Positions 54,621-63,005 are shown, numbered from the stretch's first letter. The stretch: 64,000 nucleotides of DNA from Mesorhizobium sp. LSJC280B00 (GCF_000502835.1 NZ_AYVL01000016.1:30240-94239); one strand, 5' to 3'. Notes: generated from the sequence alone by a model not told the origin. Numbers and translations: made by a program.

Positions 54621-54710
54621 GGAGAGGTGGCAGAGTGGTCGAATGCACCGCACTCGAAATGCGGCATGGGTGCAAGCCCATCGGGGGTTCGAATCCCTCC
54701 CTCTCCGCCA
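54621..54710 (+). tRNA. tRNA-Ser (CGA)
   Basis: The 90-base gene starts GGAGAGG and ends CTCTCCGCCA with encoded CCA, and has a seven-base acceptor stem. The anticodon stem CCGCA / TGCGG encloses CTCGAAA, giving anticodon CGA at 54655-54657, reading UCG codons. The long variable arm (GCATGGGTGCAAGCCCATC-like) is typical of serine tRNAs, and GGTTCGAATCC is the T-loop. Confidence 0.97.
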
Positions 54711-54786
54711 CTTCGGAATGTGTCCATTCCGGACCCATAGGTAACAGCATCTCTCATCGCGCCGGTAATGGCTTAAGATCGCGGGC

Positions 54787-55362
54787 CTATGCAGCCTTCC
54801 GCCGCAATTGGCTCACGCTCAGCCACACCGCCGAAACCAGGAAGTAGAGGGCGCCTACTGCGGCATAGCCGGCCACGTTGGTGATCGATGGCGGCATCGG
54901 CATCCGCGCCTGCGCGATGAAAAACGTGCCTGCCAGTGCTGATTGCCCTCCGCTCAGGACCATCGCCCACTGCGCACCAGAGCTCTTCCAACGGCGGACG
55001 GCGGTGCCGAGTTGAAGCAGGCCGGACAGGATCGCCCATAGGCCGAACACGCCCAGCACCCAATTCATGCTCATCTTCAGCGCAACAACGACCGCGAGCG
55101 TTGTCGCCACACTGACCACGACGTTGATGGCCTGGGTGCGATTCTGTCCCAATCCTCCGCTGCGCGATGCGTCGACAAAATTGGCCAGGGCATCCCACGC
55201 AGGATAAGCCACGAGCAAAACCGCCGCGACCACCCCGGAATGCTGTCCCACCGTAAAGGCAGCCGCCACCCAGGCAGCCGAGAACGCCGTCCGAGCGAAG
55301 TAATAGAGCTTGAGCCATTGTTCCTGGCTGGCGCGGGAAAGATCGCCATTGTGAACCGTCAT
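54787..55362 (-). CDS. DUF308-like membrane protein
   Basis: This 191-residue protein has six hydrophobic helices, with a conserved-looking YPAWDALANFVDASRSGG and GLWAILSGLLQLGTAVRRWKS. It resembles the DUF308/HdeD group of acid-stress-linked membrane proteins. It starts 78 bp downstream of the TetR gene stop. A GTAGGTAGG near 55381 resembles the TetR operator arms and may regulate it. Confidence 0.8.
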   Translation of the reverse strand: MTVHNGDLSRASQEQWLKLYYFARTAFSAAWVAAAFTVGQHSGVVAAVLLVAYPAWDALANFVDASRSGGLGQNRTQAINVVVSVATTLAVVVALKMSMNWVLGVFGLWAILSGLLQLGTAVRRWKSSGAQWAMVLSGGQSALAGTFFIAQARMPMPPSITNVAGYAAVGALYFLVSAVWLSVSQLRRKAA

Positions 55363-55440
55363 TGGATCGTCCTTTCGACTAGTAGGTAGGGACTCTCGAC
55401 GAACGTCGCAGAGTCGTTACGCCTATGGTTAGTTGAGGTC

Positions 55441-56040
55441 TTAGGGTCGTATCTGGAGGGAACGCAGAGCAAGCCGCTCCAGGAGCGGGCCTGTCACGAC
55501 GCCGAATATCTTCGGATCGTCATAGGCCCGTGCTGAAAGCATCGCGCCGTGAACGGTCGCCATGAACGCTTCAGCCTCGGCACGAGGGGTACTCATCAGT
55601 CGAAATTGGCCGTGCCGCGCACCGCGCTCCATCACCGATGTCAGCCAAGCCGACAGCGAGCGGAAATGCGCCCGGACCTCAAGGCCAACTTCCTTGGGCA
55701 GCACGGGGAGCTCGCTTGCCAACAGCGCGCAGATACAAAACGGGGCGCTGGCGTTCGCGATGCAGGCTTCCCAATACCCGGCATAGATCCGCAACTGTTC
55801 GAGCGGATCGGATTCGTGAAGTTCGACATTTGCCATCCCCGCTTCAGTTTCTTCGCGATACCGCGCAACCAGCGTCCGAACCAGATCGACCTTGCTTGGG
55901 AAATGGTGATGGATGCTCGCCTTACGGATCCCGACCACATCAGCGATGTCGGCATAACTGAAACCGTTGTAGCCGCCAGCGACGATCAGTGAACGTGCGC
56001 AAGCCAGGATGTCATCAGAGGTGGTAGACAAGTTGCTCAT
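55441..56040 (-). CDS. TetR/AcrR family transcriptional regulator
   Basis: This 199-residue protein has a TetR DNA-binding domain with YADIADVVGIRKASIHHHFPSKVDLVRTLVARYREE (about residues 25-60). A perfect inverted repeat lies just upstream of its start codon, and a related half-site precedes the membrane protein gene at 54787. It probably represses both. Confidence 0.92.
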   Translation of the reverse strand: MSNLSTTSDDILACARSLIVAGGYNGFSYADIADVVGIRKASIHHHFPSKVDLVRTLVARYREETEAGMANVELHESDPLEQLRIYAGYWEACIANASAPFCICALLASELPVLPKEVGLEVRAHFRSLSAWLTSVMERGARHGQFRLMSTPRAEAEAFMATVHGAMLSARAYDDPKIFGVVTGPLLERLALRSLQIRP

Positions 56041-56049
56041 ACTTTTACC

Positions 56050-56065
56050 TACCTTCTGGTAGGAT
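56050..56065. promoter_or_regulatory. TetR operator
   Basis: CCTACC-TTCT-GGTAGG is a perfect palindrome about ten bases before the TetR start. A related TAGGTAGG site lies near 55381-55388, upstream of the DUF308 gene. Confidence 0.75.
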
Positions 56066-56337
56066 GGCAGTCAAGCCTCCTTGCAACGCGAGTAGCGTGA
56101 AATTGCGTGGCTATGGCGTAGACGTCATTCGATCTTCATTGTTTTCGGCCCGCCATCCGTTCAGAAAGCTCCGGGTGTTTGTCGATCGAGGTAGCCATCC
56201 CACTTCGAGGACGAGGCAACACCCTCCGGCCGACCGGACCACCGCCAATCGCCGTGCGGCACTAGGCGTTTGCACCGACTGCGCTATCTCACCATCGTTA
56301 GCTTGTTCTATCGCTGGTTGAAGACTGGGAGGTTTCC
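56066..56337. other. Gap before the Arg-rich protein
   Basis: I see no gene here. It must contain the promoter of the gene at 56338; no operator is recognised. Confidence 0.35.
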
Positions 56338-56661
56338 ATGGATCGGCGACTATTTTTGACAGGAATGTTTGGCATTGCCGGGGCCGCGGCCCTTGCAAGC
56401 ACAGTTCGGCCAATCAACGCAGTGGCCGGCGTTCCAACTGCCAGAAGCGGCATTCTCGATGAACTCGAGGCGCCGGATGTCGAGACCTTCGACGACGATG
56501 AAACTCAAGCAGAGTTGCAACCAGTCTATCATCGCCGGTGGCACCGGCCGCGCCGGCGCCGCCGGCGCGCTTGGAGAAGGGTCTGTCGCGTTTACTGGCG
56601 AAACGGCTATCGGCGCAGGCGGTGCTTCCGCAGGCGCGTCTGGGTCTGGTTTCGATTCTAG
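56338..56661 (+). CDS. Tat-signal protein with extreme Arg-rich C-terminus
   Basis: This 107-residue protein begins with MDRRLFLTGMFGIAGAAALAS, a twin-arginine-like signal (RRLFL followed by a hydrophobic run). After an acidic segment (DELEAPDVETFDDDETQAEL) comes a C-terminal half that is very rich in Arg, with His, Trp and Tyr (RPRRRRRRAWRR). Similar proteins in rhizobia are annotated as protamine-like, from memory. GGGAGG five bases before the ATG supports the start. A rho-independent terminator follows. Its function is unknown. Confidence 0.75.
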   Translation: MDRRLFLTGMFGIAGAAALASTVRPINAVAGVPTARSGILDELEAPDVETFDDDETQAELQPVYHRRWHRPRRRRRRAWRRVCRVYWRNGYRRRRCFRRRVWVWFRF

Positions 56662-56678
56662 CAACTGGCCGGCTTGAA

Positions 56679-56703
56679 CCCTGGCCATCGCGGCCGGGGT
56701 TTT
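56679..56703 (+). terminator. Terminator of the Arg-rich protein gene
   Basis: CCCTGGCC (56679-56686) pairs with GGCCGGGG (56692-56699) through one wobble pair and is followed by TTTT, 18 bases after the stop codon. Confidence 0.8.
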
Positions 56704-56721
56704 CGCCCCAGGCGGCCGTTA

Positions 56722-56750
56722 GCGCCCTTAGGGAGCTTTCCTAAGGGCGC
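56722..56750 (+). promoter_or_regulatory. Leader hairpin abutting the hydrolase ribosome binding site
   Basis: An 11-bp perfect hairpin (GCGCCCTTAGG with CCTAAGGGCGC, seven-base loop) ends one base before the Shine-Dalgarno GGAGGAA (56751-56757). It could protect the mRNA 5' end or modulate ribosome access. No T-tract follows, so it is not a terminator. Confidence 0.55.
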
Positions 56751-56764
56751 GGAGGAAGCTGACG

Positions 56765-57682
56765 GTGTTTGCAGGGTTCAGAGCCACCAGCCTACGACTG
56801 GACGATACGACGATTTTCGCAAGGGTCGGAGGCACCGGTCCGCCGCTGCTGCTTCTTCACGGTTTTCCAGAAACGCATCTGATGTGGAGGGATATCGCCG
56901 CAGCCTTGGCGCTCCGCTTCACGGTGGTCGCCGCCGACCTTCGAGGCTATGGGCAAAGCGGATGTCCGATTTCCTCTGCCGATCATAGCCCATACGCCAA
57001 ACGCGCCATGGCCGGCGACATGGTTCAGGCCATGAAGCAGCTGGGGTTTGAGCGGTTCATGGTTGCCGGGCATGATCGCGGCGGGCGGGTTACCTATCGC
57101 CTGGCGCTCGACCATCCCGACAAAGTGCTCAAAATCGCCGTCCTCGACATCATCCCCACCGCCGCAACGTGGGATCGGGCGGATGCCAGACTGGCGCTCG
57201 GCTTCTGGCCCTGGAGCCTTCTTGCGCAGCCGGAGCCCCTGCCGGAGCGTCTGATCGGCGCGGCTCCCGATGCTGTCGTCGACGATGCAATTACGCACTG
57301 GGGATCGTCGGCGAAAATGGTCTCCAAAGAGGTCAGGAACGCCTATGTTGATGCGCTTCGCGATCCCGCGCATATTCATGCCATCTGCGAAGAGTATCGC
57401 GCCGCTGCGACGATCGATCGTGAACATGACGCGCTGGACCGCGCAAACGGTCGTCGCATCGACTGTCCGCTACTGGCGCTATGGAGTGGCGAAGGCGCCC
57501 TGGAGAACTGGTATGTGCAAGAAGGCGGGCCGCTGGCCATCTGGAGGAAATGGGCCGACAGAGTGGCAGGATGCGCTGTCCAAGGCGGGCACTTTTTCCC
57601 GGAAGAGCACCCCGACAAGACGGCAGCGGCTCTCTCGGAATTCTTTGAAGACAAACAGGTCGGTCAGCACAGAGTATTGTAG
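56765..57682 (+). CDS. Haloacetate-dehalogenase-like alpha/beta hydrolase
   Basis: This 305-residue alpha/beta-hydrolase-fold protein starts at GTG 56765. Nucleophile Asp104 is in GHDRGGR, with Arg105 and Arg108 as in fluoroacetate dehalogenase; acid Asp128 is in LDIIP and base His276 is in QGGHFFPEE. The halide-pocket position His155 of the Rhodopseudomonas enzyme is Pro149 here, while the following Trp150 is kept. It may therefore hydrolyse chloro- or other substrates but probably not fluoroacetate. Confidence 0.85.
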   Translation: MFAGFRATSLRLDDTTIFARVGGTGPPLLLLHGFPETHLMWRDIAAALALRFTVVAADLRGYGQSGCPISSADHSPYAKRAMAGDMVQAMKQLGFERFMVAGHDRGGRVTYRLALDHPDKVLKIAVLDIIPTAATWDRADARLALGFWPWSLLAQPEPLPERLIGAAPDAVVDDAITHWGSSAKMVSKEVRNAYVDALRDPAHIHAICEEYRAAATIDREHDALDRANGRRIDCPLLALWSGEGALENWYVQEGGPLAIWRKWADRVAGCAVQGGHFFPEEHPDKTAAALSEFFEDKQVGQHRVL

Positions 57683-57787
57683 AGGTCACATGCTTCAGTT
57701 ACGCGGAACCTCGCGAGTGCTTCGCGGCCCTAGATCGAGAACCCTCCGAAAATCCGCCCGTCCGGCATCAATGTGCTTGATAAGGGA

Positions 57788-58111
57788 ATGAAGGCGATCT
57801 CCACGTCCACGCCTCTGATATGCAGCCTCATGTTTGTCGGAAGTTGCGCATCGCCTTTGCCGGCATCCTTTGATGCTGCGAAATACGACAATATGAGTTG
57901 CGTCGAGCTCAACGTGGCGATGGGCGCTGTCGCCGACGAAATGTCGGCGACAGCCATCGCTCGTGGCAAAGTCGTCCACACCAACATTCCGGGCTGGCTG
58001 TTGGGAGGGCAGCGTGTCGCCTCGACCGTGGCTGCCCGCCAGAGTGCGAAGATCGAGCGCTTGCGGCAGCAGGAGGCTGCGATTGCAGCGGCGAGACGAA
58101 GCCGGTGCTAA
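57788..58111 (+). CDS. Putative lipoprotein
   Basis: This 107-residue protein has a lipobox: MKAISTSTPLICSLMFVGSC, with Cys20 the likely lipidation site (LMFVGSC is not a perfect LxGC). The mature part is helical, with two repeats of short charged segments. GTG 57773 is an alternative start five residues upstream. I do not recognise the family. Its stop overlaps that of the convergent gene. Confidence 0.65.
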   Translation: MKAISTSTPLICSLMFVGSCASPLPASFDAAKYDNMSCVELNVAMGAVADEMSATAIARGKVVHTNIPGWLLGGQRVASTVAARQSAKIERLRQQEAAIAAARRSRC

Positions 58112-59256
58112 TCGTCTCTTAGCCGTTCGATAAAACGCCTCTTATGGATATGCCGATCGCGGATCGCCTGCAGCCTGCGAGCAAAATCGTGGGTCGTGCC
58201 ACATTCCTCGGCGATTGCCTTGAGGTCGAGCAGAAGGCTGGCGGCCTCATCGTAGCCGGGAGGGTTGCGGCGTTCGATCTCGCTCTCCACCTCACGCCAG
58301 ACGCTTTCGCCGCGCCGCGAGAGCGCATCGAGCCGAATACGGCGGGCGCGCGCCTCTTCCGCCGCCTGCCGTTTTCTTTCAGCCTCTCGTTGCTCCTCCT
58401 GCGCGCGCTCGCGGGCCTGACGGATCGCCTCGGCACGGGCTCGCAGTTCGCCGGCCGAGCGCGGAACAGTGGCCATGGGGCTTCCAACAGAGACTTTCAA
58501 CATCGAGCGATTCCGGACGAACGCCCGAAGCTCGTTTTCAACATGCCGATCGCCGTCGACGAGACGAACGAGCAGCGTCGTCTTTTCATGATCGGACAAG
58601 GCGCCGACTGAACGCCGGACCATATCCGGCGACAATTCCGTTGTCGTGCCGGCGGGACGCTCGGCCGCCGCAGCGACGAGGTCGGCGTCGAGCTGAAAGA
58701 AGCGCGCGAAAGCGTCGAGCGCGGGCGTCATCGGGCCGATCCCCGGCAAAGGCTCCGCCTCGTCCGGCTTGACGGAACCGATCTCGGCCGCCTTCAGCCA
58801 CAGCAGGTAGAAAAGCCTCAGATCGCCGCCGAGCACGTCGGCGCGCAGCGGCGCCAGTGCTTCGAGCCAGTGCGAGTCGTCGTCCCAATTATCCCAATCG
58901 TCCGCAGGTTCCAGTTCTTCGCACAGGATGTCGACGATCAGGTTCTCGCCGGACGTGCTGATCTCGAGGCAATCGACCGCATGCAGGAATCCCTCGAGAC
59001 GCTGCCGGTCGATTAATCGCGCTGGAAACCGGATCATCAGCCGGTGGGTGCCCCAATTCGCCAAATAGAGATGAAGATCGAACCAACGCCGCATCAACGC
59101 GACCGGATCGCCTTTGAAGTCGCCCCACTCGTAGAAATTCGTGAAGCTCGTGGCCGTAATCCGCGCCCGCGTCGACACATCGCGCAAGTCCCCACGATCC
59201 GCTTCGCTGAGTGGGCGGTCGACCGCCCGAAACTCGTAGTATTGATATTCGCTCAT
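58108..59256 (-). CDS. Conserved hypothetical protein (382 residues)
   Basis: I recognise this as a conserved family of unknown function. It starts at MSEYQYYEFRAVDRPLSEADRGDLRDVSTRARI; the 100 codons further upstream lack family sequence. The middle is acidic (ELEPADDWDNWDDDSHW), and the C-terminal third is a Glu/Arg/Ala-rich coiled coil (AEAIRQARERAQEEQREAERKR). From memory, relatives are often next to SWIM zinc-finger genes; none is seen here. It is divergent from the SEC-C gene at 59439. Confidence 0.8.
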   Translation of the reverse strand: MSEYQYYEFRAVDRPLSEADRGDLRDVSTRARITATSFTNFYEWGDFKGDPVALMRRWFDLHLYLANWGTHRLMIRFPARLIDRQRLEGFLHAVDCLEISTSGENLIVDILCEELEPADDWDNWDDDSHWLEALAPLRADVLGGDLRLFYLLWLKAAEIGSVKPDEAEPLPGIGPMTPALDAFARFFQLDADLVAAAAERPAGTTTELSPDMVRRSVGALSDHEKTTLLVRLVDGDRHVENELRAFVRNRSMLKVSVGSPMATVPRSAGELRARAEAIRQARERAQEEQREAERKRQAAEEARARRIRLDALSRRGESVWREVESEIERRNPPGYDEAASLLLDLKAIAEECGTTHDFARRLQAIRDRHIHKRRFIERLRDD

Positions 59257-59438
59257 GGTTGCTTGGCTGCTGGCCGATCCTCGTCCCCCACAGGTCAGTT
59301 CAGGATAGAGCTGTGTCGAGATCGAACTCGCCCCGTCTGGTACTTTCTGCACAGGAATTTGCCGTTTGTGCGGATGAACTGTTGAAAGGCAGCCGGCCTG
59401 TCGTAGATTTGGCAAGCGCGAACGGCAGCGAGGATGCC

Positions 59439-60398
59439 ATGAAGAAAGAAGCACTGGACTCCGTCCTTGGCCGGGGCAAGCCCGGCTTCGATCTCGGTCC
59501 GATAGAAGATCAACTACATGCCGTGGCAAACGAGCAGCAATTGCCGGATGTCGCAATCATTCACTGCATAGCGAGGATTGAAGAATCGGCTCCCGCGCTG
59601 CGTGCCGTCGTCACAAGAGCGGCCGAAGGAGAGGCTCTGTCGCGGGATGATCAGATGCTGCTCTTGCGAGGCATCTACATTCTGGGCGGCGCTCGCGACA
59701 CTAGAACGTTCGGGCCCTTGTTGCGCCTGCTGCGCCGGCCGGGACGCGACCTCGATGACCTGCTCGGCGACGTGGTGACCGAGAGCATGGCGCGTATCGT
59801 CGCCGGCGTATTTGATGGCGACGCCGACGCTTTGTTCAGCTTGATCAGCGACCGCTCCGTCGATGAATTCGTCCGCGATGCAGTTTTGGGCGCAGCGACC
59901 TTCCTGACCTGGGAAGGCCGCATCGAGCGTGACCGAATGCGAGATTTTCTCGAGCGATTCCACACCGAGAGGCTGGCCGATGACGACGATTTCGCCTGGA
60001 TCGTCTGGCTGGGGGCGATCGCCCTGCTTGGCTTGCGCGATCTGGCGTCACTTGTTCACAGCGCATGGGACGACGGCCGCATCCCCGAAGGGGTAATCGA
60101 CCGCCGCGATTTCGAAGACGATCTCCTGGCCGCCGAGCAAAGCCCAAACGACATGGATCGATTCGAGCGCGCCGCTCTCGGCTATATCGACGACGTGCTT
60201 GAAGCGTTGGAATGGACCAGCCACCTTGAGTATTTTGGCGAGGAAGATTGGCAATCGCCCTTGCCGGAACAAACTTGGCTCGACGAGTTGTCGAGATTGA
60301 CAGCGCCGGTCACAAATCCTTGGCGCCATGTCGGACGCAATGATCCGTGTCCCTGTGGAAGCGGCAAGAAAGCAAAGAAATGCTGCCTGGCAAACTAA
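59439..60398 (+). CDS. DUF1186 protein with SEC-C metal-binding motif
   Basis: This 319-residue protein starts at MKKEALDSVLGRGK, with GAGG six bases upstream. The body is helical and acidic, consistent with DUF1186. The C-terminus GRNDPCPCGSGKKAKKCC is a SEC-C motif, the zinc-binding tail found in SecA. Its role is unknown: SEC-C tails bind metal and ribosomes or SecB in SecA. It is divergent from the hypothetical gene at 58108 and convergent with recQ. Confidence 0.85.
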   Translation: MKKEALDSVLGRGKPGFDLGPIEDQLHAVANEQQLPDVAIIHCIARIEESAPALRAVVTRAAEGEALSRDDQMLLLRGIYILGGARDTRTFGPLLRLLRRPGRDLDDLLGDVVTESMARIVAGVFDGDADALFSLISDRSVDEFVRDAVLGAATFLTWEGRIERDRMRDFLERFHTERLADDDDFAWIVWLGAIALLGLRDLASLVHSAWDDGRIPEGVIDRRDFEDDLLAAEQSPNDMDRFERAALGYIDDVLEALEWTSHLEYFGEEDWQSPLPEQTWLDELSRLTAPVTNPWRHVGRNDPCPCGSGKKAKKCCLAN

Positions 60399-60443
60399 CC
60401 TGTTGCAGTGTCGCGCAATTGCGAGTTTGATTTTTGGCTACCC

Positions 60444-62279
60444 TCACGCCGATCCACCGGGCTGATGCGCAGCGATCGCGCCGAGGAATATCTCGCCGAA
60501 ATCCTTGAGCTTGGCGGCGCCGACGCCGTTGACCGCGGCGAAGGCGTCCAGATCACGCGGGCAGCGTTCGGCCATATCGATCAGTGTACGATCCGAAAAG
60601 ATCACGAAGGCCGGCACCTGGCGTTCCCGGGCAAGACGCAGCCGTACAGCCTTGAGCGCGGCCAGCAGCGCCGAATCCAGACCTTCCGTGCCTGCTGCGG
60701 TATCCTCAGGACGTATCTTGCCTCGCGATGACTGGCGCGCGTCCAAGCGATACCGGAATGAAGCCTCGCCCCGAGCCAGCGCACGGCCCTTCTCGGCAAT
60801 GGCGACGCCGCCATGGCCGGCTGAGTCCAATGTCAGGAACCCTCCCGCGACGAGTTGGCGGAGCAGCGACAGCAAGAAACTCTTTTTATGCGCCACACAG
60901 GTGCCGAAGCTGGCAAGCCTGTGGTGGTTCCTGTCCAGGACCTTCTCGGTCTCATGGCCGAGCAGGACATCGACGACATGGGCGACGCCGAAGCGCTCGC
61001 CGGTCTGTGCGATCGCCGCCAGGATGATCCGCGCCTCCGCCTCGCCATCCGCATGCGGCGCCTGGTCGAGGCAGTTGTCGCAATTGCCGCAAGGCGAAGC
61101 ACTTTCGCCGAAATAGCCAAGCAGGATCTGACGGCGGCACTGCGTCGTCTCGCAATAACCGATCAGCGTATCGAGTCGGCCATGCGCGCGCCTTTTGTGC
61201 TCAGCCGGCGCGTCCTCGTCTTCGATGAAAAGCCGGCGCATGCGGATATCGCCGAGACCGAAGAGCATATGTGCCTCGGCCGCCCGCCCGTCGCGGCCCG
61301 CCCGCCCGATTTCCTGATAATAGGCCTCCAAGCTGCCCGGCAGGTCTGTGTGGAAGACATAGGCGACATCCGGCTTGTCGATCCCCATGCCGAAGGCGAT
61401 GGTCGCCACCATCACCACGCCGGACAAGGTCATGAAAGCGTTTTGATTCGCTTCACGCGTGTCCTTGCTCATGCCGGCGTGATAGGCGAGCGCGCGTACG
61501 CCGTTCCGCTCGAGGAACGCCGCCATCTCTTCGGTCTTTTTGCGTGACAGGCAATAGACGATCCCGCTGCGGCCCGCATGGCGCTGCACGAAGTTTAGCA
61601 ATTGGCGCTTGCTATCCTGCTTGGGCTCAATGCTTAGCTTGATGTTCGGCCGGTCGAAGCCGAGCACCACGGTATCGACGCGCCCGTCGAACAGTTGCGC
61701 GGCAATGTCGGTGCGCGTCGCCTCGTCCGCCGTCGCCGTCAGCGCAATGATCGGCACTTTCAGGAAGATATCACGTAGTCTCGACAATTCTTCGTATTCG
61801 CGCCGGAACGCCGGTCCCCATTGCGAGATGCAATGCGCCTCGTCGATGGCGATCAGCCGGACATCGAGCTTGGTCAACGCCTCGAGCATTCGCACGGTCA
61901 TGAGCCGCTCCGGTGCAAGATAGAGCAGGCGCGTCTGGCCTGCCGCGACACGGCGCCATGCAGCGACATTGGTATCGCGGTCGAGCGAGGAATTGATCGT
62001 ATCGGCCGCCACGCCGGCAAGGCGCAATGCGGCGACCTGATCCTGCATCAGGGCCACCAGCGGCGAAACGACAATGGTGAGCCCGCCCAGCACCAGCGCC
62101 GGGACCTGGTAGCAGAGCGATTTGCCGGCGCCGGTCGGCATGACGGCCAGCACATGATGCCCGGCCAGCAGCGCCTCCATCACGGCCGCCTGGCCGAGAC
62201 GAAAATCATCGAAGCCGAATACATCCTTGAGGACGCGCCGCTTGGAATCCTCTGCCGGGATGCTCGCTGCTGCCTGCAT
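60444..62279 (-). CDS. recQ: ATP-dependent DNA helicase RecQ
   Basis: This 611-residue helicase starts at MQAAASIPAEDSKRRVLKDVFGFDDF. Motif I is MPTGAGKSLCYQ, motif II is AIDEAHCISQWG, and motif VI contains QEIGRAGRDG. Zinc-binding cysteines follow (CRRQILLGYFGE and CGNCDNC), and a C-terminal HRDC domain with the winged-helix RQC completes the E. coli-like layout. It unwinds DNA in recombination and stalled-fork repair. Confidence 0.97.
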   Translation of the reverse strand: MQAAASIPAEDSKRRVLKDVFGFDDFRLGQAAVMEALLAGHHVLAVMPTGAGKSLCYQVPALVLGGLTIVVSPLVALMQDQVAALRLAGVAADTINSSLDRDTNVAAWRRVAAGQTRLLYLAPERLMTVRMLEALTKLDVRLIAIDEAHCISQWGPAFRREYEELSRLRDIFLKVPIIALTATADEATRTDIAAQLFDGRVDTVVLGFDRPNIKLSIEPKQDSKRQLLNFVQRHAGRSGIVYCLSRKKTEEMAAFLERNGVRALAYHAGMSKDTREANQNAFMTLSGVVMVATIAFGMGIDKPDVAYVFHTDLPGSLEAYYQEIGRAGRDGRAAEAHMLFGLGDIRMRRLFIEDEDAPAEHKRRAHGRLDTLIGYCETTQCRRQILLGYFGESASPCGNCDNCLDQAPHADGEAEARIILAAIAQTGERFGVAHVVDVLLGHETEKVLDRNHHRLASFGTCVAHKKSFLLSLLRQLVAGGFLTLDSAGHGGVAIAEKGRALARGEASFRYRLDARQSSRGKIRPEDTAAGTEGLDSALLAALKAVRLRLARERQVPAFVIFSDRTLIDMAERCPRDLDAFAAVNGVGAAKLKDFGEIFLGAIAAHQPGGSA

Positions 62280-62519
62280 TACAGAACTTTCGGGGACACG
62301 ACCTGCCGAAATTCGCCGGCGAATCGCCAGGTGATTGCCTGGACAGCAGATTCGAACATTTATCGACCCCTCTGGTCCTGTCCGGGGCACCGCCTGAGGC
62401 GAACTTCTCTCTCATTGGCCGATATCAGACCGTCGTTCCAGCCCCCTATTCGCTTTGGCTGTGAATATCGCACCGCCTCGGAGCGGTTAATCCTATCTTC
62501 ACCATCATTCGGCAGGTTC
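62280..62519. other. Gap upstream of recQ and of the candidate RNA
   Basis: No gene is seen. It must contain the recQ promoter (minus strand) and possibly the promoter of the RNA at 62520; a -10-like CTATCT lies at 62493-62498 on the plus strand. Confidence 0.35.
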
Positions 62520-62604
62520 AGGTTCTGCGGTGATGTTTTGAGTACCGCGGCGCCACAAGCGCCCAGGCAACACGCCCGCGCCTCTCCGGAGGCGCGGGTT
62601 TTTC
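62520..62604 (+). ncRNA. Candidate small RNA ending in an orphan terminator
   Basis: Three consecutive hairpins are readable on the plus strand: GCGGT (62527-62531) / ACCGC (62544-62548), GGCGC (62549-62553) / GCGCC (62559-62563), and CCCGCGCCT (62575-62583) / AGGCGCGGG (62590-62598) followed by TTTTT. The last is a textbook terminator, but no plus-strand gene lies upstream within 2 kb. This pattern fits a small regulatory RNA of about 85-100 bases. Its promoter and 5' end are not clear. Confidence 0.5.
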
Positions 62605-62642
62605 GTTCCGAGAACCGGCTGCCTGATCTTCGGGCCCGCAGC

Positions 62643-62987
62643 TCAGTCGAGGAAATCGGCGCGGTGCGGCGTGAAGCTGTCGACCAGCCGTCCCGCCTCC
62701 AGCGCCTTGACGCCATGGACAAGGTTGGACGGGACGATGAAGCTGCTTCCGGTTTCCAGGACCTCGGTCCTGCCGTCGATGGTGACCTCGAAACGGCCTT
62801 CGGCGACGTAGCTTGCCTGGACGTGCGGGTGCGAGTGCAGCGCGCCGACGCCACCCTTGTCGAAACCGAATTCGACCATCATCAGTTCGTCCGTGTGCAG
62901 GAGCACGCGCCGGCGGTTGCCATCCGGCGTCGGCGTCCACGCAGCCTCGCCGGCATGCGAGAAGATTTTGGTTCCGGTCATCGCCAA
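62643..62987 (-). CDS. Cupin-domain protein (KdgF-like)
   Basis: This 114-residue cupin has the metal-binding motifs HSHPHVQASYVAEG and LVHGVKALEAG. It resembles KdgF, which converts unsaturated uronates to open-chain forms in pectin or alginate breakdown, and the kduD-kduI genes next to it support that role. It is the last gene of the operon, 18 bp after kduD. Confidence 0.85.
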   Translation of the reverse strand: MAMTGTKIFSHAGEAAWTPTPDGNRRRVLLHTDELMMVEFGFDKGGVGALHSHPHVQASYVAEGRFEVTIDGRTEVLETGSSFIVPSNLVHGVKALEAGRLVDSFTPHRADFLD

Positions 62988-63005
62988 ACTCTCACCTTTT
63001 GTTGT

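Noticed and set aside
56350..56688. Minus-strand frame (Pro/Ala-rich) opposite the Arg-rich Tat protein
   Set aside because: No ribosome binding site or signal; the plus-strand frame has a signal peptide, Shine-Dalgarno and terminator.
54621..60443. Genomic island at tRNA-Ser
   Set aside because: No integrase, transposase or repeat of the tRNA end was found; kept only as a low-interest finding.
62575..62603. Terminator of the kdu operon on the minus strand
   Set aside because: The T-tract lies on the plus strand only; on the minus strand the stem is followed by CGTGTTGCC.
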